This document shows positions 35,917-48,946 of a stretch of 64,000 nucleotides of DNA, in pieces. The number at the start of each line of letters is the position of its first letter. Position 1 is the first letter of the stretch. A program made the position numbers and the translations under genes. The notes under the pieces were generated by a model that was given only the letters and a program-made list of their open reading frames with translations, had not been told where the DNA came from and did not search any database. The DNA is from Cladochytrium replicatum (taxonomy: Eukaryota > Chytridiomycota > Chytridiomycetes > Cladochytriales > Cladochytriaceae): the NCBI GenBank assembly GCA_025526935.1, contig JAHLKD010000105.1:124001-188000 (forward strand). The letters are read 5' to 3'.

Positions 35917-37651
35917 ATGGCTGCACAAGACATGAACGTCTTCCCAACCGACGCCTCATCACCAGCTTCCTCGCCTGCCACCGCGAAAGCGTTGTCTCTT
36001 CGTGAGATATTCACTCGACGAGTTGTCTGTGATCATGAAGGAAAGGGGTTGTCGCTCGCTTTGGCCTCGTGGTCCTACCCAATGCGATCGTGGTGGCTGG
36101 CCACTCTCGGATTCATGGCGGCATTCACGTCGTGGTTCGCCCTCACACCGCTGTTAAAGAAGACGATCAGACCTGATCTCGGTTTGTCTGACGAGGATCT
36201 CTCCAATTCGGACATTGCAAACGTATCTTCTACGGTTATCTTCCGTGTTCTCGTAGGCCCGCTTGTTGACAAGGTGAGAGAGGGGGATCCCATTGTTCCA
36301 CTATTGACTCAATGTGCGATTCAAGCTTGGCCCTTCTAGGGTGATGGCGCTTATACTCGTGTCCGGATCCATCCCCCTAGGTCTCAGTGGCCTGCTTAAG
36401 AATGGAGCAGGCCTTATTACACTCCGTGCCTTCATCGGAATACTCGGCGCAACTTTTGTGCCTTGTCAAGCGTGGACCACAGCTCTTTTTAACAAGCGCA
36501 TTGTAGGTTCTAGATTTGTTTCACATAATTCCCGCTAAAACCATTCCAGGTGGGTACCGCAAATGCTGTGGCAGGCGGTTGGGGGAATATGGGAGCGGGT
36601 GTGACCTCACTCTTGATGCCTCAAGTGTATGCCATGTTTGTCGCGTTTGGTCTCGCGTCCTCGATTGCTTGGCGCATCTCGGTACTCATTCCCGTTCTGA
36701 TCTGCATCTGCGTTGCCATGATGTGCTGGTTTCTTGGTGACGACCGTGCAAAACTTGAGTATGGCGAAATGTCGACCGCTCACCATAAACCTGTCACAAA
36801 CATTCTCGACACCTCACTGGGCTCTACTGTGGTTGTTGATCCTCCCGAGGAAGCGCATATTCCAAAGTTGGACAAAGGGGGAGTGGTGGACAACCGTGAT
36901 CGGGACAATCACAACCACCACCACCTTCCCCAACATAGTGTCGGTGGTTGCGCGGCCGCCGCGAACCGCAACATTTTCTCCATCTTGATCACAGCGCTTT
37001 CAAACCCCAATGTTTTGATTCTCATGGTCTCATACGCCTGCTGTTTTGGCGTCGAGCTCTCTGTCGACTCTGTGATCGGAAATTACTTTATCAAGCACTT
37101 TGGCGTCAACCAGCAGATCGGCGGACTCTTCGGTGCGCTCTTTGGACTCCTCAACATCTTTTCACGTGCCACGGGCGGGATCACGTCCGACTTTATCGCT
37201 GTGAAGTATGGCTTGCCAGGGCGCATCTTCTGGATGGCCCTCCTATTCTTGCTATCGGCGTCCTCCATCATTGGGTTCTCGTTCGCCAATTCCATTGGAA
37301 CCGCTACCTTTGTCATGATTCTTGTAAGCTCCAAAAAATATCGATTGCACAACCACTGACCAAGTTTGTGCATCTTTTCACTAGTTCTCATATGGATGCC
37401 AGGCAGGAACTGGTTCCGTATTCGCCATCGTCCCCTTCCTGGGCTCGTACATGGGTGCAGCCTCAGGACTCATCGGAGCTGGCGGGAATATCGGTGGTGC
37501 GCTGTTTAATGTCCTCTTCCGTATTTATATCGACGACCAGCCCCGTGCATTCCAGATAATTGGTGCTGTGGTTGCGGTGGGTGGATTTTTGCTGGCATTC
37601 TTGTTGAGGATAGACGGGCAAAGTGCGTGGAGCATTCTGTGCAGAGTATAG
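35917..37651 (+). CDS. Nitrate/nitrite transporter (NNP family, CrnA/NRT2-like)
   Basis: An MFS transporter predicted to import nitrate or nitrite by proton symport at the plasma membrane. ATG 35917 begins a cytosolic leader; the first helix follows the typical RSWWLATLGFMAAFTSWFA block. FRVLVGPLVDK ends exon 1 (MFS loop motif after a short intron: GPSRVM). The family signature AGGWGNMGAG (about 36580) is present, with a central hydrophilic loop carrying a His/Asn-rich stretch (about 36890-36960). The second half has NYFIKHFGVNQQIGGLFGAL, FSRATGGITSD, and a second nitrate-signature-like GLIGAGGNIGGALFNV (about 37465). About twelve helices in total, stop at 37649-37651. Introns near 36273-36340, 36500-36550 and 37323-37383. 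No nitrate reductase gene is in the window. Confidence 0.88.
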
Positions 37652-37870
37652 ATATATTTGTGATAGAAGAGCGAGAGGATATGGCAAGGTGGTAGTTGTT
37701 AGATCAAATTTCTTTCTTTGTATAGTGATCATTATTATGGTCTATGTTAATAGTACCTAAGTACATTTGAACAACACAGTACATCATCGAATTATCTGCT
37801 GCAAACGCAGTGTGAATGAGGTTAATGACCAAAATGATTCCCAAAACGGAAGGATCGCGCGAACCCAAGC

Positions 37871-40800
37871 ATGAACGGGCCACCTGCACCAAAACGCACC
37901 GACGTGCCCACGGCGAACCACGACGGCATGCAGATGTCGAATCCTTCGCCTGAAGAAGCGGACGATAAAGTGTTCTGGAAGACGTCGCCACCAGCCGCAC
38001 GCAAGTTAGCCGAGATTGTTGACCACAGAGTATTGCGAGGTATTCTGCACTCTTAAGGCCCAGCTTGGCATGGCATGACCTTGGCCCTTTTTAATCTCTA
38101 GAAAATTCGGGAACCTACGGAGAGAAACTTTCAGGGGAGGTTTGTCCTAAATATCCATTGTATCAAGAATGCCCAATTAACCGCCATTTTCGCAAACGCA
38201 AGAACACTTCTGAAAATCGGGGTCTACGAGTTGATCGCTCCAATTTAGTAGAATCGAATGGCGCGGAATTCGTTCCCATAGCGAACCAAAGAACTACACC
38301 GCGAGGGTTCAAACGCGCTGTCACCATTAGCAACATCCCGGGGGACAGTCCGACAACCCGAAAGAGAACATGTACGCATTGGGCTCAGCGTGGAAAACCT
38401 CTGCCAGTCGAAATCACTCCAGCTCCGTCAATCAACAAAACAAGTTGCGGTCTTCCACTAAACGACGTCACTGAGAAATCACCGAGGGGATCGAATGCTC
38501 GCATGGCCCGATCTATTTCGTCGCCTACCGTTCTTTCGAAATCGCGCCAATCCGTTGATCAAAAGAAGCCGACCCGGCCATTGCGAGAGATCACCGAAAA
38601 TGTCAACCATTCATCATCGACTGCGAATCACGGGAGTAAGAGCATTGGAACTGGTGAAGTTCAGTCAAAATCGACGCTCGAAACTGAGAAAGAAAATCTT
38701 CCCGGACCGCTCCATGGAACCCCAAACACAGTCAAAGATCAGTTGTCCCGGGAAAGAAAGTCTGGCCTGGATCAAGCCCAACTGTTAAACAGTAAATCTT
38801 CAGGAACTTTCGCCAAATCAAAAGATGTTTCTGGAGCAACTGTGGTGAGTAAATTCGGAACTCTATTCATGGATTATTGATTCTTTAAAACAGATTAGGA
38901 GCAAAAAGCGGCAGCAGAAGTTTCATAGGTGTATTGTTATGCGCGTTGCGTATGGCAAGTTTAGTTTGAATAATGGCTTGGTAGCTGATGAAAAGGTGAG
39001 GGTGTTTGGAAACAAACTTCCACATATATATTCTTATGGATCCAGGTTCTTCATATGCTGAGTCTAGAAAGTGATACCAAGATTTTGGCACACCTGAGAG
39101 GGGATTGGATTGAAACAGAGGTGAATGTTGGTAAGTATTACATTATCTCTGTTGCTGAAAATAACAATATTTCAGGGGATATTGTTCATTTGATTGGGAC
39201 ATGGCAAAACAAGAATGTATTCATTGTGGATAATGAGCAAAATCTTCTGGTTCTGCACCCAGATGTTCTTGTTTCATCGACACATGCAGCGGAGAGTTTC
39301 ACTTGTTGCCGCAAATCAATTCTGCAGGACCGAATCAAAGCTCAGAATGAAATATCTCCTGCCATGGTGTTTGGAAAAATGCTGCATGATCTCATGGAAA
39401 GTGCACTTTTAGAGAATAACTTTTCAACCAAGTTTTTTGAGCAGCGTATGGAAGAGCTTGTCCATGAATATATGGAGGACCTTTATGCAATTTCAGACAA
39501 TGAAGAACATGCTCGAGTACATCTCCATGAACAGTTTGAAGGGTTTCAAATGTGGGCTTCACAATTCTACAGAGTATGTACAAATATCCAATATCTCCTT
39601 AATCTTGCTAAGATATGCTATTGTTTTTAGGGTCCGCACATTTCTGATCAAAAGTCAAACAGAGGCCCAAAAAAAGATGTTGCTGTTACCAAAATTCTGG
39701 ATATCGAAGAACATGTTTGGTCTCCAACATTTGGTCTGAAAGGAAACATTGATGCTACTGTTCAGTTTCAAAATGCAGGCACAACCAATACGCTTATTGG
39801 TCCTTTTGAGCTCAAAACTGGAAAATCATCAAACATTTCATCTCATCGTGCTCAGACAATATTGTACACACTGCTCATGTCAGACCGATATGGTAAACAA
39901 AAATCCCATCTGTTTAATTTACTGATCATCTATTTCAGATGTGGATATTCAGTCAGGTCTACTTTATTACCTTAAAACAGGAGAGATGATCACAGTACCA
40001 GCTCTTCGAAATGAGATTCGGGGTCTTGTTATTGGTCGAAATAGATTATCCAAGTATCTCACAAACAAACAGCAACTTCCTCCAATGCAGCAAAACTTGA
40101 ATCTGTGTGGGCGCTGTTTTGCATTACAGCCTTGTGTGCTCTACCATAAAGTAATACACTTTGGTTGAAAATTCACAATTGATAATCTCACAGTTTATCT
40201 TTACCTAGGCAGTGGAGCAAGGTGATAGTGTTTCAAGTGGGCTGGGTGATTTATTTACACAAAGCACTCAACATCTCAATGACAATCACTTGAAGTTTTT
40301 CTCAAAATGGGATCACTTATTGACTCTTGAAGAAGCAGAGGCTCAGAAAATCAAAACAGAACTATGGACTGTTTCTGCAAATGAGAGAGAACAACTCAAA
40401 AAGTATTTCGCAGACTTGTTTGTTGGCACATTTATCTAATTCTACTCGCTTAAAGCTGCTTCAGCAATATGATAATCTCTCAGACCTTGCCAACAATTGC
40501 AGGCAATACGATGTCTAAGTATCAATATAAACTCACCAAGAATGAAGTCAGAGACAATACAGCTGCAAAGCCATTGCTTGGTTCTCACATTAGTGTTGGT
40601 GACCCGATTGTTGTCTCATCTCTGGAGGGACATTATGCGTTAGCAATTGGATATGTCACAGAGCTGCAAGAGAAACATATTTCAATTGCAATTGACCGTC
40701 CATTGCAGGGTTTACCAATGAGAGCAAAAGGGTTTCATCCATCAATCAGACAGGACTTCCACAGCAAAATACATGCAAAAATTAACCACTGCTTGCCTGA

Positions 40801-42856
40801 GTCAGCAATAGAGTACAGGATTGACAAAGATGAGCTGCAATCTGGAATGGGTTCAATTCGCAATAACTTGGTTACCTTAATGAGTGCAACTGGCAATTCA
40901 AAGCTACGACGGTTGATTGTTGACTTGGAACCTCCGCTCTTTGACATTGAGAGTTCAATTGAATCAAATCATCTTGCGAGTGGAACATTAAACGCTGACC
41001 AGCAACATGCAATTAACAAAGTAATGTCAGGCAAGTATCAGCTACAAATAATCTTATTGTGAACTTACAATTATTCTGATCAGCAAGAGATTATGCACTC
41101 ATTCTTGGTATGCCTGGAACTGGAAAAACAACCACAATTGCACACATTATCAAGATGCTTGTTAGCAAAGGGTCATCCGTTTTAATGTCATCCTATACTC
41201 ACTCTGCGGTTGATAATGTTCTACTCAAGCTGAAAGAAATGGAAGTAGATTTTCTTCGAATTGGAAGCCCGAATCGGGTAAATTGGCAGACAGTGTTGTT
41301 ATGATTGTTTGATTTTGCTAATTTTTAACAACCAAAGATACATCCTGACTTGCTGAGTTATTCTCCACACAATGCAAATATCAAGAATGTGGCAGATTTG
41401 GAAGATTTCCTTTCTTCAAAGCAAGTTGTAGCAACAACATGTTTAGGGATCAACCAGTAAGTAATTAGGCAACAAGTATTCATTCTCTGGTTGGTTAATA
41501 TTGCAAAAACAAGTGCGATTTTCACAAAAAGATGCTTCGATTACTGCATTGTTGATGAAGCATCGCAACTTACTCTTCCAGTGTGCCTTGGGCCAATTAG
41601 ATTTGCCAATGTCTTCATTCTTGTTGGTGATCACTATCAGCTTCCCCCACTTGTAAGTTATCAAATGTCTTGTTTTATTCTCCTCTTTATTAGTTTTAAT
41701 CCAGGTAAGAAACCTCCAAGCTGGGCAAGAGGGACTTTCCGTTTCTTTGTTCAAAATGCTTTCAGAAGCTCACTCTAATGCAGTTGTCCAGCTGGAGCAT
41801 CAATATCGCATGAATGGTGATATCATGCTTCTTGCGAATCATTTGATCTATCAGTATAGACTCAAGTGTGGGACAAGTGACATTGCAACAAAGACAATGA
41901 ATCTTCCTCAGTTGAGTTCAGTCTTAGAGGAAATCCACAGTGTATCAACTATAGCAACACAGTGTAGAGAACAGAAGTCTTGTTGGCTGACTGATGTACT
42001 TGACCCCGGGTGAGTAGGCAAAACTAGTTGCATTTATTCTACCTTTTGTAACACATTTTCCTTGAAATAGTAAAGCAGTGATATTCTTGAATACAGATGT
42101 TATTCCAGCTATGGAAGCTCATCAGGGAGATCTAGTCCATAATGATGTAGAGGCAATTATTGCAGCACAGGTAATACTGTTACATCTGACTCTAGAAACC
42201 TCCTTAGTTTTATCAATTCTGGAATGCAGATTGTCAATGCACTTGTGCAAAGTGGTGCAAGTGAGAACTCTATCGGTGTCATTTCTCCATATCGGTCTCA
42301 GCTCAGAAAAATCACAAAGTACTTAGGACACTTGCCTTCAGTTGATATCCTTACTGTTGACAAATATCAAGGGCGAGATAAAGATTGCATTGTTGTGTCA
42401 TTGGTGCGATCGAATTCACAACAAAATGTATGTTACTTAAAAACAAACTCGTTCTCTCAGATTGTTTTTAAGTATTGCACTTCTGCAGATAGGAGAACTT
42501 TTGAAAGATTGGAGACGTGTCAATGTAGCATTAACAAGAGCAAAAAGCAAAATCATACTAATTGGGTCAATAGAGACGCTCTCTGTGTCTTCTTTGTTTG
42601 ATGAGCTACTGTCCCTCTGCAAAAGTCAGAATTGGGTGAGTAACTTCCAATATAGCCTGTAAATCACAAACTAACCCACAATATGTATCAGGTTTTTTCC
42701 CTTCCAAAAGATGCGCATCTTGCACACAGTTTGACATTACTGAGAACACCCACTTCACATGGCACCCAGAATCGCAAGCAAGGTGGAACCAATGTGGCAA
42801 AACGATATGGTGTTAGTAGACAAAGTCAGGCAGAAATTGATCCATTTGAATTTTGA
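37871..42856 (+). CDS. DNA2: DNA2 replication ATP-dependent helicase/nuclease
   Basis: Dna2 processes long flaps at Okazaki fragments and resects double-strand breaks. A poorly conserved basic N-terminus (37871-38870) precedes the nuclease domain. Its first iron-sulphur cysteine is in [13 protein letters not shown] (39300). The RecB-type core has [12 protein letters not shown] and GPFELKTGK (about 39735-39830). The remaining cysteines are in [10 protein letters not shown] (about 40110). The helicase domain has Walker [11 protein letters not shown] (about 41110), [71 protein letters not shown] and [17 protein letters not shown]. The stop is at 42854-42856. About 16 exons; joins checked keep phase. 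From about 39000 onward the gene looks AT-richer than its neighbours. Confidence 0.94.
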
Positions 42857-43264
42857 TCTGTGTTCATCTGTCTAATCTTTTTTGAACGTGCCTTTCAACG
42901 TAATATATATACGTTGATGAGTGACACTTTACAAACCAAACCTGGTTAACAGATTTAAACCTTCTGCATGCCTGGAGGAATGTGCCAACAACATAATGGG
43001 CACATGTAGTGAGGCACTCTGAGTACCTTGCCACGTTTACTCTGCAGACTAAAACTGTGCGAATTGCGACTCGGCTAATTACAAATTATATCGTTGCAAT
43101 CAGTGATCGAGCGATCGGAGTTGAGATGTGTAATACCATCTTTTGTATTTGAAATATATTGCGAATGCCCCACGTGACAGTTCCGTATTTAAGCCACCAG
43201 CATTTTTGGTTCTGAGGTTGCGCCATCCATCCATCAATCGACGATCACACGACAGAGCGACAAT
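42857..43264. other. AT-rich intergenic region
   Basis: This lies between the DNA2 stop and GST copy 2. It should contain the DNA2 3' UTR and the GST promoter. Nothing else is recognised. Confidence 0.5.
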
Positions 43265-44274
43265 ATGGCAGATCTCACAGTGTACTTGGGTATGTGGAAG
43301 GTGAGAGATCACCAAGTATCACTGTCTGACTGCAATCTCCTCCCTTGATTGCCCTCTGGATTCGTAGCAAACACCGGGTGAGTAAATGCAGTCAATGTTT
43401 TGTCAATATCAATCTGAAATTTGACCGTCATTTAGAAACGGTCAAAAGATCCCCATCGCCCTGGAGGCTTTGGATATTCCTTACACCATCCACTACGTTA
43501 ACATCGCCAAAGATGAGCAGTTTGCACCGGACTTCTCGAAGATTTCACCTGTAAGTTACATCGTTCAGGCATTCAGGTTTTCCATACCCTTGGTCTGACT
43601 GAGGATTTTTCTGTAGAACAACAAGATTCCCGCAATCGTCGACTCCTTCCCGGCAGACGGAAAAGGCTTCCTCTCCATTTTCGAGTCCGCCGCCATCCTT
43701 CAATACATCGCGTACACCAAGGCGAAACAGCTCGGCAAGTCCACGCACTTGTACCCCGCGGACGACATCCGTGTCAAGGCACACACCGACCAATGGCTAT
43801 ACTTCCAGATTGCGTCCCTTGGGCCAATGGTAAACCCGTTACCTCTTGTGAATCGTCAACGTCGTATTCTGACTGAAACGTACCTCTCTAGAACGGCCAA
43901 TGGAACCACTTCAAGGGACTCTCGGAGCCCAACCCATACGGTGTCCAGCGCTACGAGACCGAAGTCCACCGCATCTTTGGCGTGATGGAGCGTCGTCTTA
44001 GTGAGGTCGACTACTTCAACGGCCATGGCTACAGTATCGCTGGTGTGTTGAACTACTGCTTGCTGGGGGTTTTTTGGAATGTTTTCTTACTCGTCGAGTT
44101 TGCCCTTTAGATATTGCCATCTACCCTAACGTAAAGTTCACGTTGGGACGTAACCCGAACTTCCAAGCAAAGTACCCTGCTGTTGGACGGTGGTTGGAAC
44201 GGGTTAATGGCCAGAAGGGGGCGTTGGAAGGTATTCAGAAGGCTGCCGACGCCGCTGCTGCTGCCGCAAAGTGA
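43265..44274 (+). CDS. Ure2/YfcG-like glutathione S-transferase, copy 2
   Basis: Close paralogue of the gene at 34713-35692, with the same exon plan. Exon 1 is MADLTVYL, and the 10-nt micro-exon (43368-43377) gives Ala-Asn-Thr-Gly, followed by NGQKIPIALEALDIPYTIHY. The active-site Thr-x-Asn is kept, with Gly in place of Pro. Thioredoxin-fold blocks NNKIPAIVDSFPADGKGFLS and FESAAILQYIAYTKAKQ and helical-domain blocks THLYPADDIRVKAHTDQWLY, SEPNPYGVQRYETEVHRI and YSIADIAIYP match copy 1 almost residue for residue. The region after IAIYP differs more (NVKFTLGRNPNF versus WANGFLTRLAGF). It ends in an alanine-rich tail plus lysine. Intact. Confidence 0.93.
43368..43377 (+). other. 10-nt micro-exon of GST copy 2
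   Basis: It lies between a TAG acceptor and GTGAGT donor. With neighbouring exon bases it encodes Ala-Asn-Thr-Gly, the active-site segment. It is equivalent to the micro-exon at 34832-34841. Confidence 0.85.
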
Positions 44275-45302
44275 GCGAATGATTTGGCAAACATTCCGTA
44301 GCCTAGAGTTTCTTGGAAGAATACAGGCATTCTATAGTCTAGTTTTCTCATAATTCTCATGTGTTCGCCAAAGGTTAATTTACACAGATCTAACAGGAAC
44401 TTGGAGGCTCAAGTACGTCATTGCAGCATTCATTGGCGATCACCAAAAAGATCGATAAATCAGAAAAACACAAGAATAAGAAGACAAATTCATACAATAA
44501 GCTCAGGGGGAAAGGGCAGCATGTCAAATTTAAGAGGAGTTAGGGGGAGTACCCAACCGGGCGAAAACGCACACTCAGGTCGACGACGGTCGCGTTATAA
44601 CTCCAAGGTGCTCGTGACGCAGAGGGTGGTTCGTGTCGAATAGTGACGATGCACTCATTCAATCCTTGCAAGTTGCACTCTTCCATTAACATCGTCAAAA
44701 TATTGTATGGAACCAACAAACCGCCCCACATAAACTGCCAAAAGTCCGACCTTGCATTTTGCTTGAGCATCTCGGATAACGGAGAGCACGGCCCCAATGC
44801 CTCCGCTCGCCGCCGTTCCTTCGCTCCTCCCAATTTCCTCTTCCGGCGCTTCTCGCTCTCCACGTGCACCGAGCCTGTGTGGCGGGTAACCCAACTTTGT
44901 GCTTTCGACATATGTGAACGCTAGTCGGCTCCTCATACAATATGGAAAGAAAAACTTAGCAGGAGCGCTCTAGCTGGATGGGTGTGCTAGTAAATTGAGT
45001 GCTTGTAGCTCACAACCAATTTCATCTGCTCAAAAAGCAGCACGGGTCACCTTCAACCGGCCAGACATTGCAAACATTGCAGAAACACACCTACACCAAA
45101 ACAGAGACATTGCACCTGTGCTGCGATTCTCGCTCGGAAAGCCAATCTTTATCGTCTCGATTGCTCATTGCAACGAATTTCTGGTTGACGTGTTCCAACA
45201 TTTTGACAGCTCCCTTCGAAAGCCGGTAAGATAACCGCCTTCATTAGAAAATGCATAAAATATGCCTGACATCAGCGTGGTTTAGGTCACCATAAACCAA
45301 AG
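44275..45302. other. Intergenic region with one possible small minus-strand gene
   Basis: Mostly non-coding. A minus-strand frame from ATG 44911 to 44540 (123 codons) has a basic stretch (KRRKRKLGGAKERRR) and then LSEMLKQNARSDFWQFMWGG, which looks protein-like. I do not recognise a family, and no conserved splice pattern supports it. The promoter of the gene at 45303 should lie at the right end. Confidence 0.35.
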
Positions 45303-47136
45303 ATGTCTTTTCGATCCATTCCAAGGCAACGTCGTGACGACAGCAACACAACGGACTCGATTCCAATCAGCAACACTGACACACAGACCGAGCCAAATTC
45401 TACAACGGGCTCGAGCGTAGATGCAGGCACGCTGATGAATGCTAACCCAAATTACCAAGAGCTCAGCTTCTGCAGCAGCGTCTGCGTGGGCCAATCGAAG
45501 ACGTGGACACTTGGCAAACCATATCGACTCTATTTCCCGTACGGTCGCTTTTTCTTCTCAGCATCGACCCTAGGAAAGGTCAATGTCACCATTTATGGCG
45601 GAAACCTAGACTCGCCTCGACAGTCGGATTTCTGCAACGTCAAAAATCCACGACCCGTGTTTTCTGTGGAGCTGGACCCAAAGATTATGCAGGGGCTGCC
45701 GAGCTTACTTTACGTAGATTTGGATGTAAAAATAGGGTCGACGACGTGTGGTTCTCTCGTCAGCCAAATGAACCGCAAGAACTCGTTCTTTTTCCAAGTT
45801 AGACGGGACACTATATGCTCCCTTGGACCGACCCTGTCACACGTTACTCTGAGTAAGCTGTTTTGGTTCAAATATCTTAACTATTAGTTGGTGCTAAATC
45901 TTCCCTCAATTAGGACTCGCACCAAATACCATCAACCCAGTTGCACAGACCGCAACACTCCATTCGCCTGGAAACGCGGTCCCGACAGACACAGTTGGAA
46001 TCCAAGGCAGCCCGGAATCTCCCATCGGCGATGATTCTAAAAGCCGTCGCCCTGCACAAACCGATATCATTGTTGCGATCGTCATTGGGCTGGTGGTTAT
46101 TGCAATAGCAATATGCACTGTTGTCTTCTGCCTTCGACGACGCCGAAACAAAGACAAGGAGCGAAAGCGCGAGCACAGCGATACGAAAGCTCTGACCAAA
46201 GCAGCTTTGGATATGTCCGCCGCGAGTGTAGAACGCGGCAGCTGGTATCCCCGAGAACGGAACTCTTTGTACGCCGCGGTTTCAAAAAGAGTCAGCGATC
46301 GGACGCCGCTCAACGTAGTAACAGAGCTGAAAAGAGACGAACTTCGAAACAGCGTGCGTGAAGGGGAAGGTGTAGGGACATATTGCCCGCCGCAAGCTCT
46401 GCCTCAACTCGCCCCAACGCCAACCCCCATCTCACCTGAGGTTGCTGCCGCGACACTGCTGCGACCGCGATGTAACAACAGCGATCACGACGACTCGTTC
46501 AGTCGAGTCACAGGGGGTCGTCTGTCAGGCGACAGTGACGGATCTCGGAATCCACTCACCCTCGTCCTATCAGATGAAGCGATCAGCCCCAAATCATCAG
46601 GAACCATTCCGTTACGGTCAAATGTGGATTTAGGAACTGAGGCCTCTCTCAGCACCACGCTCCTTGGAAGCATTCACTCCAGTGACCGGGTACATACCAT
46701 CCCTTCGCTTCGAAGACCGGTTGACTCGTACGTCGGTACACCATGGCTGGCACAACAAGATAACAGCAGCAGGGCTTCGCTTATCACCACCGTCGAAGCG
46801 CGCAGGATCGCGGAAAGCTTTAGGCGGGAACTGATCAGTCCAAATGGAAATTTCTCGCGATCTGCTGGTAACACTTCAATCGTGGGTTTGAAAAGGAACT
46901 TCTCGGTGTCGTCCGTTGGATCGATTGGCTCGGTTGGGACAGTTGGGAGCGAAGGCGACGTGAGCAGCGTTGAGGGGGTTGACGATGGGGGATGGAAGAC
47001 GCTATTGCGGTTGGGGATGGATGGTGAAGCTGTGGGAACGGAAAGGGAAGACAATGGGGGGTATGGTGGGCTGGAGCCGTTGGTCGAGGGAGAGGATAAT
47101 CCGTTTGCGGACGTGCATGATACCGAGGCGCGGTAA
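45303..47136 (+). CDS. Single-pass membrane protein of unknown function
   Basis: Two exons with one intron (about 45853-45913). The N-terminal 180 residues form a cysteine-containing, beta-like domain (ELSFCSSVCVGQSKTWTLGK, YFPYGRFFFSASTLGKVNVT, CGSLVSQMNRKNSFFFQV). A short Ser/Pro linker follows, then one strong membrane helix (DIIVAIVIGLVVIAIAICTV) and a stop-transfer cluster (CLRRRRNK). The C-terminal part is long, disordered and serine-rich. The topology suggests a wall or surface sensor with the N-terminal domain outside, like fungal WSC/Mid2-type proteins, but no such domain is recognised. No signal peptide is visible at this ATG, so a signal-peptide exon may lie upstream or the helix may act as a signal anchor. 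Confidence 0.7.
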
Positions 47137-47371
47137 ACTTGGTTTACGGTGTGCATAATATCTGTCTGGTCGAATGACTTTCGGTTTCAAATTCTTCTCT
47201 CTTGATTTTATCGTCACATCAATGCTTGCTTTTTTTCAGTGTTTAGTTTACATGTGTCCATACCACTCCGATCGATGCTAAGAATATATACCTCTACTTC
47301 ATGAGAATTACAATCTCTTTTTTAACAGTTCGTTCTTTCCTGGGCCACCCACCGATCACCTGACCGTCCAG

Positions 47372-48830
47372 ATGGCATCCGACAGGTGAGAAGACTGGAG
47401 GTGGACATGGGATCATGAAATAACGCTGGAAGAACAACCGTATGCGGTAGAGAGACAGACAGAGAGAGAGAGTCTATGCTGCTAGGGGAATATGCCATGC
47501 CATGTGTGCTGACGCTTGCTGCTTGCAGTGGATCGAAGGGCGCGAAGGGTATTAAGAGCACCGCATCTGACCCGAGCACACCATCAACACCGCAGCTGAA
47601 GGGAGCAACACCACCACAGCAACAACAGCAGGCACAATTCTCAAGCGAGAGAGGACAACTCAACATTCCAGAGATATCCGACTTCCTGACTCAAAGTGCG
47701 TTTCAGAAATTCTGCAGGTTTACATTGGAATGAAATGGATGTGACTATTTTGGTTGACAGACTTCCGTCTCATTCTGCAATCTGCGAACGACCAGAACCT
47801 TTCAGAAGAGGGTAAAGCTTTTCGAATATGTGCGTCATTTGTGTGTTCTCACTCGAGTTTGATTGATTAGAACGCCCTCAAGTCTATAAGAACACGGAAA
47901 AGGCCTGGACGAACCGAAACTCTGCGACTTCCGTCTGGTCTTCAGGTATATCCTCAAAATGTATTTGACAATAACACAATCTAAACTCGTTGCTAAATGG
48001 AGGCGGCGGCCAAACACTTGCTTCTGGTGAACCATTTCTGCAAGCTTTGGCAAAGAAGATCTCCGTATCTCAGACTCAATAGCAGAAGCACATACCGTTC
48101 CCACCTCAAAAAAATAAAGGCACATTTGCAAAAACACACAACAGAACTCCTCAGAACACAACGGGATCCATTGCATATTCTTACAAAACTGTAGCTTTCC
48201 AAATCAATCTCACAGTCCCGACTCCGCTTGGAACGCAGCAGATCCGCAAACTAAACAAGAAAAAGGCATAGTCGCTGTCTCACGAACTCAAAGACTTGTA
48301 AACGTCCACCATAGGTTATTGAGCGCACAATGGAACCAGAACATGGGTCTCCTCACGATGCCTTCCCTTTATTCAGGCTGAACAACCAGAAAAGAAGTTG
48401 CCGTTAGAAACAACCAATGATCGCCATGCTTCGCGAGCCGTGCACGGACGAAGACCAAGAATACCATACCCGAAATGCACGCCTTCTCACACGGGGTGAT
48501 CGAATTTGTAACTCCTGATCCAGCTGATCTCTAACATTATGAATCTTTCACGCCATGCAAGTGAATCGAAGATATCTCGGATGATGGAAAGGATATGAAG
48601 GAGGTGGTTGTTCGGTAAGTTCTGATATGGTTCTCAGATCGGTTAGGTTGTATTCAAGCTTGTTCATGCCTGCAGCACACATTGTGAAAGTTGGCTTCAA
48701 GCAGCCAAACGACTACTAAACGCAGAAAAACGGAACGCGGGCAAGGTTCAAGGAGCGAGGGCTGTTTATGCGGAAAAGGAGAGTCAAAAGGCAGCAGATG
48801 GGGCGAATGAGAAGAATGACTGAATATCCA
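47372..48830 (+). CDS. Poorly defined small multi-exon gene, possibly decaying
   Basis: ATG 47372 (MASDSGSKGAKGIKSTAS after an intron of about 140 nt) leads to a Gln-rich stretch, LNIPEISDFLTQ, then across further plausible introns to NFRLILQSANDQNLSEEERP and QVYKNTEKAWTNRNS. The pattern faintly resembles the SSXT (SS18) N-terminal helix, but this is weak. Beyond about 48190 the coding-like pieces (VAFQINLTVPTPLGTQQIRK; HGVIEFVTPDPADL; EDISDDGKDMKEVVVR; a charged tail ending at 48823) sit in different frames with stops between them. Either it has many small introns or the 3' part is degraded, as are its right-hand neighbours. Confidence 0.35.
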
Positions 48831-48946
48831 TCGTAGAACTACGTGACCGACTTACGCACACTGTACTACCCTCGTTCATCTACTCTTCTCTGTTTTGATA
48901 AACCAGCTGCCATTCGATTAAACAAATAGTCCTGTGAGCTATTGCT

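Noticed and set aside
43265-44274. Sequence duplication as an assembly artefact of the GST at 34713
   Set aside because: The two genes differ throughout in introns and in many codons and residues, so they are real paralogues.
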